From the NCBI GenBank assembly GCA_963922205.1, contig CAWUHX010000005.1, positions 1,736,001 through 1,800,000 on the forward strand: DNA of 64,000 nt. The letters are read 5' to 3'. The position numbers and the translations under genes are program-made. The stretch comes from Romanomermis culicivorax (taxonomy: Eukaryota; Nematoda; Enoplea; Mermithida; Mermithidae). The notes below the pieces were generated by a model. That model was not told the DNA's origin, made no database searches, and saw only the letters and a program-made list of their open reading frames with translations. Shown here in pieces: positions 57,155 through 64,000 of the stretch (positions are counted from its first letter, which is position 1; every line of letters begins with the position of its first letter).

Positions 57155-57610
57155 CAAAATTTCTTTTTTACAAAACGAAAAACGGAAATGGAATATCAAA
57201 AAAATTGGGATTCTAATGATGCAGATAAAGTACCAAAACCTGAAAGTACCAAAAAAAGTAAAAATTAAGAGTTTGAAAATGAATTGTTTCTGATCAAATC
57301 AAAGTTCATAATTTATCATATGAATGAAACTCACATGCTGGCAACCTTCTCGCATTAGTTTTCACGATTGTCACGACATGAACTATCATGACTACACTGG
57401 AACTAGATTCTACCTAGAGTCAAAAGCTTGTACACAAATTCATGCTTTCTGCTCTAATGCATCAAACATTCAAACAACAAAATATAAATTTGTAATTTAA
57501 ACATATGCTGTTCAAAAACAGTTTGATAGTAATAGAGATAAAGGGCTTGGTCTATGAAACCAATAAGGTTAAGGTTCCATTCTCAAATTCCTCTCACCTT
57601 TATATATCAT
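57155..57610 (+). repeat. Diverged single copy of the 515-bp tandem unit
   Basis: Matches units at 1519-3075 (tagactctacct, gctttctgctMYaatg, catatgctgttcaaaaac) in the same orientation, with about 15% divergence. It covers most of one unit and the start of the next, so it too may come from an array. It lies immediately upstream of the minus-strand envelope-like region, as the main array lies upstream of the minus-strand BEL fragment. Confidence 0.75.
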
Positions 57611-58238
57611 ACGGCAAAATAAAAACAATATTAGATTTATAGTAGCAATATTCATCACCATATTGAGCAGATCAATCTTCAGCATTTCTTGCACTTGGTA
57701 TGGAATGTAGTTCAAGAGATAGAGAGAGTTCAAATACTTATGATTATGGTTATTATTGTCAATATGTCTGTCAATCTTATTTGTGATAACAGCTTTGAAA
57801 TAATCTTCATTCCAGAAATTCAAATAATCGGTTGACTATTAAAATTGTTCATAATTGAATAGATGAACAGCTTTAAGGAATGAATATTCAGCCAAAACCA
57901 TACATCAATGTACTATTCTAATATTCTGAAGTAGGAGGGCCAGTTGCTCAGAATGAGGATATAGTATTTGAAGGGAAACAATGAGAAATCTAATAATCGA
58001 TAAACTGGGAAATTCTGCAAAATTAATCTAAACATTGAGTACATTAAACTTCCCTCATCCCTTGAGGTAAAAATTAGTCCATTTTCTCCCAAAAGTTTTC
58101 ATGATAATTGAGCACTGTACAGATGCCTGCTTTACTTTATCAATGAAATTTTACGTTCTCAACATGAAAAAATAAATTTCAAATATTCATAGTCCAAATA
58201 TTCATCTTGCAACATAAGTATTCTCCCATTGGTAGATA

Positions 58239-58856
58239 CAGTCGAACACGGTTAATGAACACCCTGAGCGGACCCAAATAAAAGTGTTCACTATCCGTAA
58301 GTGTTCATCATCAGAACTCCGTCAAATTCAACATAAATTTTACTCCAACATGGTATTTTTTGATAAGCCATATTTTTCACCAAGCGCAGCATAAGAAGTA
58401 GTTTCCATTTCATTGATAATCTTAAGCTTTGTTTCAAGTGAAACAACATTCTTTTTGACAGGCTGCATGACACACTTGACACAAGAAAAAAAGCAATGTA
58501 CAATAGCACCAAGACAACAAGACAAGACATTGTGTTGCATTAAGATGTTTCTAGAAGTTTCTGGAAGTTTCTGTAATCGATAAAGTGTACATGTTATCTG
58601 TACACATTGTGTTTACTAAGCGTAGATTAAAGTGTGTTCAATATCCGTCAACACGTGTTCATTAAACATAGAATTTAACGTGTATCAAGATATGCAGAGA
58701 TTCTACCAGGCCTGTTCATTATCCGTTAACCATGTGCTCATTAATAATATTATCATCATATAAGAAACTATAGGAATTGAGTTGGGACTGTGCTACAGCG
58801 TGTTTATTAAGCGTAAATGCACAATATCCAGAGTGTTCATTAACTGTGTTCGACTG
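58239..58856 (-). mobile_element. Pogo/Tigger-like element, copy 2 (618 bp)
   Basis: Same ends as copy 1 (CAGTCGAACACGGTTAATG; right end GTGTTCGACTG) and TA on both sides (58237-58238, 58857-58858). R copies A (near 5240) and B (near 22875) have the uninterrupted sequence gataattRggcaac, so this is a clean insertion into R. It lacks about 250 bp present in copy 1. Confidence 0.9.
58340..58540 (-). pseudogene. N-terminal HTH of a pogo/CENP-B-type transposase
   Basis: A frame with VKKNVVSLETKLKIINEMET and SYAALGEKYGLSKNTMLE matches the CENP-B N-terminal DNA-binding helix-turn-helix (L-x-x-K-x-x-I-I-x-x-x-E...A-x-x-Y-G-x-S-K-x-T). The frame then runs into the element's end region, so the second HTH and the DDE catalytic core are deleted. 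Such a remnant could only bind DNA. Confidence 0.75.
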
Positions 58857-59588
58857 TAATTAGGCAACATTTTGCATGTTTAATGTTGTTTTCCCTCATC
58901 TTATAATGCTTTGGTATATCCTCAGCTTAGTCCACCAGATATTTATCACCAGAGATATTGAATTCTTCCAAGAACTTGTCTTTAAACACATTTGGAACAG
59001 AGGTTCTTTGCACATGATAATAAAGTTGGTAAAAAATTGAAAAATTGAAAAAGTCCAGAAAAACGTGTTAAAAACACATTCCAATGAAATCTCTATTCAA
59101 AATAGACTACATTTATAGTTGCATCGGCCAAATTTCTTAATTCACATTAAAGAATTGGCCAGGTGCAAAAAAATCTGCAAAAAAGGCAGAAAAAATTTGG
59201 CAACAAGAACGGTGAATTTAATTTTCTCAATCCAGAAAACAGCACATGACTGAGAAGTGTCAATGTTTCTGATGCAGTTCAAAAATGCGAATCTGATGCA
59301 TTATAAAACATCTCTCTATGATGCCTAGATAAAAAGACACACTTCAAACAGGAGTATATATTTTATTGGACAAGTATACACAAATGAGTGATGGTTACAG
59401 TTTGAATTTTGGATTTCACAGACAGAGGCAGCACTTCATTCTGTATTTTACAACCTAATAAGCATGGGCCAACAATATTAAGAAATAAGGTGTAGCTAAA
59501 ATGCAGGAATAATGTTTGATGATCAAGGATAAAACCAATACTCAGGAATACTCATGACTAATGAAACTTAGGACTGTCTGAGGGTAAT

Positions 59589-59897
59589 TTGGCTAGGTTT
59601 CAGAAGGTTAAGGGGCAAGAGTTGAGCAACTTTTATGGTGTTCCCACCTCTGACCATGGTAGGAAAAGATTGGAAAGAGATCCAACCAACATTGAAGAGG
59701 TCTACCAAGTGGGATTGAAATGGATAGATGCAGTTCAGAAGAGAGTGGGAGATGTGGTTGTTATATTATCAAATGAACAGCCTGTAAAATGTGGCTACTT
59801 ATTGTGCCCGAAGGAGACAAAGAAACGCAGAGTAATTAAGCCGGGATTATTTGCCATAAAATTATTCGGATCCAATAGAGTTTGGTTTGAAAAGTAG
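59589..59897 (+). CDS. Unrecognised 102-codon open frame between R copies
   Basis: An open frame (no ATG at the very start) whose product looks protein-like: QKVKGQELSNFYGVPTSDHG, then EEVYQVGLKWIDAVQKRVGD and VKCGYLLCPKETKKRRVIKP. The same frame continues past the TAG at 59897 with further protein-like stretches (KQQVEAYVNSPAKEDKLHNL), so the original gene was longer. No family recognised; a viral or retroelement origin is possible. It lies in a 1.09-kb segment absent from R copies A and B. Confidence 0.35.
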   Translation: MARFQKVKGQELSNFYGVPTSDHGRKRLERDPTNIEEVYQVGLKWIDAVQKRVGDVVVILSNEQPVKCGYLLCPKETKKRRVIKPGLFAIKLFGSNRVWFEK

Positions 59898-60659
59898 GGG
59901 AACATTGGTGACTATTTAATATTCAAGGATTCCCTATGACAAAGATCTAGATTAGAAGTATTAGCTAAACAACAAGTGGAAGCTTATGTAAATAGCCCAG
60001 CCAAAGAGGACAAGCTCCATAATCTATAGAAACCACATGTGATCCTTCAAAGTTCTATTCCTGTTTTGTGTGTATTGCATGCAGTGTTCAAAAAAATACT
60101 CAATTGTGCCTCTTTCAGCTTACAGGATGGTGGAGATAATTGAGAGGAATATGGATGGCTCCTCAATAGATCCTGCAGCTGGTTTAACATAATCTACCTG
60201 ATTTCTGTTAGATACAGACCATCTACACAGCTGTGAGGTTGGGCTGTTAATCGATAGGGTATTTTGGTTTTTAGAAGTATGGAAAGAAGCAAGCTGTTCC
60301 GGCCATATGACATAAGAAACGATTTTCGGGGATTATAGAGGGCTAATTTTCATGGAGAACCCGGGGAAGCTTCAACCCAATAGTGCATTGTGGTGAGATC
60401 TCCAGAGATCTTTTTGTGGACCTTGCGGGACTTGGCGTCCTTGGGCAACACGAAGTTGCCGCAGCAACAAATTGTACTGAGTATCACAATTGTTGGAACA
60501 GCAAGCTATAATGATAATGCTATAAGTGGTGATATATATGTGTGTATCTCATCATGCTTAGCCATAATGGGACCAAGGGAGTGATTCCTTGCTAGTGCCA
60601 ATGGGTATCAGCAAGACTAGCAATGCATCAGCAGAAGCTGGTCCAGGTGCACTTTGGGC
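59898..60659 (+). pseudogene. Continuation of the unknown gene, decayed
   Basis: Interrupted frames in the same orientation, including 60390-60584 (SPEIFLWTLRDLASLGNTKL then TIVGTASYNDNAISGD). Stops of several kinds. Its right edge meets R copy D at 60660, where about 100 bp of R (aaaatgcagaaataatg...) repeats what ends copy C. Confidence 0.35.
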
Positions 60660-61205
60660 CATTCTAACGAAATGGAAAAACAAATTGTAGCTAAAATGCA
60701 GAAATAATGTTTGAAGATCAAGGATAAAACCAATACTTACAAATACTCATGACTCATGAAAATTGGGGAGTGATCTTTTCATAATCAGTGAAGATGAACA
60801 TATGGCCCATGAACACACACATTGATCATTGCAATTAATTACCACAATACCCATATGTCAAATTTCTAAAGGACACAACCAGTGTTTCTCAATCAATTTT
60901 GTTGTCAAAAATTGTGAAATTTCCAGGCAGTGGACATTTTTAGGCCTAAGTTGACTCTCATACCTCAGCCGATCAAGCTGGAATATTGGTATGAATTTCA
61001 AACATACTAATGGATGAAATTCTGACAGTTGACCCTAAAATGTTTCTCCACCAAACATGTAGGCTGGAGGTCAGTTATTGGGAAGCTGACTGTCAAAATC
61101 TTGAACTCCTGATTGGTGGGGTTGAGCTATGATGAGCTGCATTTATTCCCTCTAGGCTATCCTGGTTATGAATGACTATGCCAACTAGGCAAAACACTTT
61201 CAATC

Positions 61206-61400
61206 TTATGAAACAAGAATATTATTCTGGGGACTTTTTATTAGGGCTCCACACATCACACAAACTTCAAACTGGGGTAAAAGATATGTGAAAAAAGTTT
61301 TGTAAATATGATAGCTGCAGGAGTCTTCAATTGAAATTCCAGCAGATAACTCTTCAAAATGATCTTCTGCTCTGCATGGAAAACTCACATCCTAAATTTA
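61206..61400 (-). pseudogene. Exon-like block of R copy D
   Basis: Equivalent of 6389-6590, same frame (ELSAGISIEDSCSYHIYKTF), preceded by an acceptor-like TTTAG. Confidence 0.45.
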
Positions 61401-61561
61401 CTCGTCATTCAAGTATGTTGAAAAAGGTATTTTGCTTAATTCCTCTCTAAACAAGTGATGATCAGCCATCTTGGACTAAGTGATGTGATCATTTTACTGT
61501 ACGATTAATTTTCAGTCAAATAATTTTGCTCTTGACGTGATGGTTTGCATGGTGAATGAAT

Positions 61562-61894
61562 TCAAAGCTCTGTTGTTTCCTCCTCAATTAAAATTAAGCT
61601 CTTTCCTGTCCATCTTAAAAGTGATTGGAATAATAGTATGAATATGATTCTAAGGCAAAAGTAACAGGCTGATCTGCTGCACACTCCTCTTGCTTTAAAG
61701 GTTATTGTGAAAAAAAATGTTTTCCATGCTAAATGATGAAGTTTGTATTGCTCCACAGTTTTGCTACCTTTTGGTATTTCTACTTGGGGGCTGAATTTAT
61801 AGTAGTAAACTTCATTATCCATATTGAGCACATCAATCTCCAGCATTTCTAGCTCTTGATATAGAATGGAGTTCAAGAGATAAAGAATGTTCAA
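61562..61894 (-). pseudogene. Exon-like block of R copy D, extended
   Basis: Equivalent of 6884-7084 (LYLLNSILYQELEMLEIDVL; FSPQVEIPKGSKTVEQYKLH), open for 110 codons here because a small deletion merges it with downstream sequence. Confidence 0.45.
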
Positions 61895-62989
61895 ATAATT
61901 ATGATTATGGTTATTATTGTCAATTTATCTGTCAATCTTATTTGTGATAACACTTGTGAAATGACCTCCATTTCAGAAATTTGAAATAATGGGTTGACAA
62001 TTAAAATTGTTCACAATTGAACAGATGAACTGCTTCAAGAAATGAATATTTGTCCCAAACTATGAATCAATGTACTTATCTAATATTCTGAAGTAGGAGG
62101 GCCAGTTGCTCAAATTGAGAATATAGTATTTGAATGAAAACAAAACAAAAACTCTTGCACCTCAGCTGGTCAAGCTAGAATATTGGTATGGATTTTAAAC
62201 ACACTAGTAGATGAAATTCTGACAGTTGACCCTAGAATGTTTTCTCTGTCAAACATGTAGGCTTGAGGTCAGTTATCTGCAATCTGACTGTCAAAATATT
62301 GAACTCCTCATTGGTGAGAGTGAGATATGATCAGCATATTGCACTATTCGTCAATATAGCATTTTCGACAATGCTGCATATAATGCTAAGAAGTAGAAAA
62401 TTCCGCCTTTTTTATTTGCTGGGCTATGAATAATTAAGCTTTTCATTAGGTTATTGCCATAGGTTATAGTTTCTGAAAGGGCAATTCTATGTTCTATTGT
62501 CACTTTTTGTTCTATTGTCACTTTTTGATTAAACTATTGTAACTTTACTTTTTATACCATTATAAGATGACTTTTTGCCCTTGTTGCTGGCCAGTTTTTC
62601 AGGCAACAAATTTGATTGGTTTCTGGGATCACTAAGGTTGTTACAGATTCAGAAAAAGGGAACTCTGGCGAATCAGAATTAGGCAAAATTTTTATTATTA
62701 GATGAATTTTTGATTTGTCACCTTTAGGTTAATGTGTTTTAGATCTTTCAAAATTGGAAAAACCCCGCCTCTTTCAGTATAAGGTGTAGGGGCTATGCAT
62801 GTCATTCCTTCAAGTGTACATCGATTTTGTAAGTATTGCATAAAAGGAACCTGTTCAAAATAATACAGATTGCAATGGGTAGTGGGTGTATGTGGAAGAT
62901 GTACTAGCATGTCTTATAAACAGGCTGGAAAAAATCAATTTTTAACAAGCAAACGGAAATTTTTACCCTGTCAATAGGTTAAGAACCAT

Positions 62990-64000
62990 CAATTATCACC
63001 TTCAAATTCTTGGGAAAAAGAGCTAGCATGTTGCACAGGTGGTGCTGTAACAGTTGCGTAATTGCAATCTGCAAATTTTTGTTGGTGCAATAGAAATATT
63101 TTGTTATTGTCATGTCATTAAATTCTTCAAACAGTTCTTGGCAATACGGCCATAAAGCACAATGGCTGCTAAAAAAATTGAAAAATGGTTCCCATAAATG
63201 CTTTATAAATTCAATGCTAAATGCATAAATTCAGGGTGTAATATCATTTTTTGGATAAATTATGCAAATCTTTCAGATCGAATTTTCGGCCTCCAATGCA
63301 AATGACTCGATTTCAGCATCAGACCACAGGGCTGGCTTTCGCAATTGCCTATAATGCTGCACAACTTGATTCCATAACAATTGTTTTAACATCAATTGAC
63401 ATTAATCCATCAAATTGTGCAAGATCCTGAGATTCAAAAATTACAAGTTTATCCTTCTCAAATAGATGGGGCCATTCAAGCCCATTTCCACCCATTTTAA
63501 TTTTGAATTTAATATTAATGCTCCGACCCTTTTTTCTGCTTTTAAGTTTAATTGCAGTTTCAAGTTGATTGATTCGTTCACAATTTTGAAGGTCCAAGAA
63601 GCTCTTGGACTAACAAATCAAACAGGGCATCAGTAACACAGAGAAACCAGTACAAAATATCAGGCACATGGTCATGAACGTCAATTGTGTCAAATATTTG
63701 TAATCAAGAAAAATTAAGCTTGTCTTTGTTATTTTTTGGCAAAGCTGATTTAAGTGTAATTTGGGCAATGCTTTGTTTACTAACTTGCGTATGGACTTTA
63801 GGTAAGTCATTCTTATGTCCATAACAGTAAACCCAGAGATGAGCTCCCATAACGCTATAAAGTCCAAGCACAATTAAAAGAAATTTCATATCACCTGCAA
63901 TTCCAAATTTAATTCCAATCCATTCAGAAAAAGTTGGAAGTTCAATTCCATTGTGTTGTAAAGTTTTAAGTTCTAACAAAATTGATTCCATAGCATATTA
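62990..64000 (-). pseudogene. Transposase-like gene of R copy D (3' half)
   Basis: Same blocks as copy A: MESILLELKTLQHNGIELPT leading without interruption into GDMKFLLIVLG, CYGHKNDLP, the DHVPDI-type helix, and IKFKIKMGGNGLEWPHLF followed by KLVIFESQDLAQFDG (63597-63349), a segment partly deleted in copy A. The YF-C-TNK-type block lies near 63100. Frameshifts near 63600-63710 break it. The gene starts beyond the window's right edge. Confidence 0.65.

Larger units (their letters stand above)
57625..59570 (-). mobile_element. Element R, copy C (rearranged)
   Basis: 57625-57985 matches copy A 6990-7325, while 58040-59570 matches copy A 5055-5945, so two pieces of R are joined out of order. The second piece is interrupted by a Tigger element at 58239-58856. 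Confidence 0.75.
60660..64000 (-). mobile_element. Element R, copy D, running off the window
   Basis: Collinear with copy A 5855-9065 and, across the empty site, with 10341-10430. It contains both exon-like modules with donors (60960-61140 and 62158-62340), the exon-like frames 61206-61400 and 61562-61894, and the 3' half of the transposase-like gene (62990-64000). It lacks the CATT-flanked insertion found in copy A. Confidence 0.85.

Noticed and set aside
60390..60584. tRNA-like or SINE-like segment
   Set aside because: No A/B box pair or cloverleaf could be made out.

Overview
This window looks like invertebrate nuclear DNA that is mostly a graveyard of mobile elements. It is AT-rich and CpG-poor, has eukaryotic splice sites, and shows no bacterial operons, ribosome binding sites, rRNA, CRISPR array or convincing tRNA. 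The element mix is BEL/Pao and Ty3/gypsy LTR retrotransposons, an L1/Tx1-type LINE, Helitron, hAT, pogo/Tigger, PIF/Harbinger-like and MULE-like DNA transposons. My best guess is a basal (enoplean, perhaps mermithid) nematode, mainly from the Thr/Pro-rich and RS-like protein at 44.9-46.8 kb. That guess is weak. I see no clear single-copy host gene; a few intact short ORFs of unknown function remain possible.

Layout. 0-1.5 kb: three open minus-strand ORFs, one carrying a BEL/Pao RNase H fragment. 1.5-3.1 kb: three tandem 515-bp units. 3.1-5.07 kb: BEL/Pao leader and gag. 5.06-12.0 kb: copy A of a large dispersed element ('R') with a minus-strand transposase-like gene and a second spliced gene, split by a 1,271-bp insertion flanked by CATT. 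12.0-13.4 kb: PIF/Harbinger-like element (TAA target duplication). 13.9-17.56 kb: MULE-like element (9-bp duplication) with captured exon-like blocks and a nested hAT (8-bp duplication). 19.7-21.4 kb: second type of transposon gene with a C2H2 finger. 22.8-24.75 kb: R copy B. 25.0-26.4 kb: LINE ORF1 remnant. 28.2-33.8 kb: nearly full-length but broken LINE. 35.6-36.3 kb: short hAT. 41.5-48.4 kb: Helitron split by an LTR retroelement (42.4-47.64 kb) with two unrecognised genes. 48.6-49.4 kb: gypsy RT/RNase H. 50.8-51.6 and 58.2-58.9 kb: two Tigger-type elements. 54.8-57.1 kb: envelope-like region upstream of a retropepsin. 57.6-64.0 kb: R copies C and D.

The two most interesting points are these. 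First, both LINE ORF1 copies carry a NADAR (YbiA-like, ADP-ribose/N-glycosidase) domain after the CCHC zinc knuckle, although the copies are far diverged. Second, the LTR element at 42.6-47.6 kb carries a spliced gene of about 618 codons and an RS/Pro-rich gene but no recognisable pol. In the RS/Pro-rich gene every internal stop is TGA where CGA (Arg) fits, which points to CpG deamination. Nested insertions with exact target duplications, and matching empty sites in sister copies, let much of the insertion order be read from the sequence.
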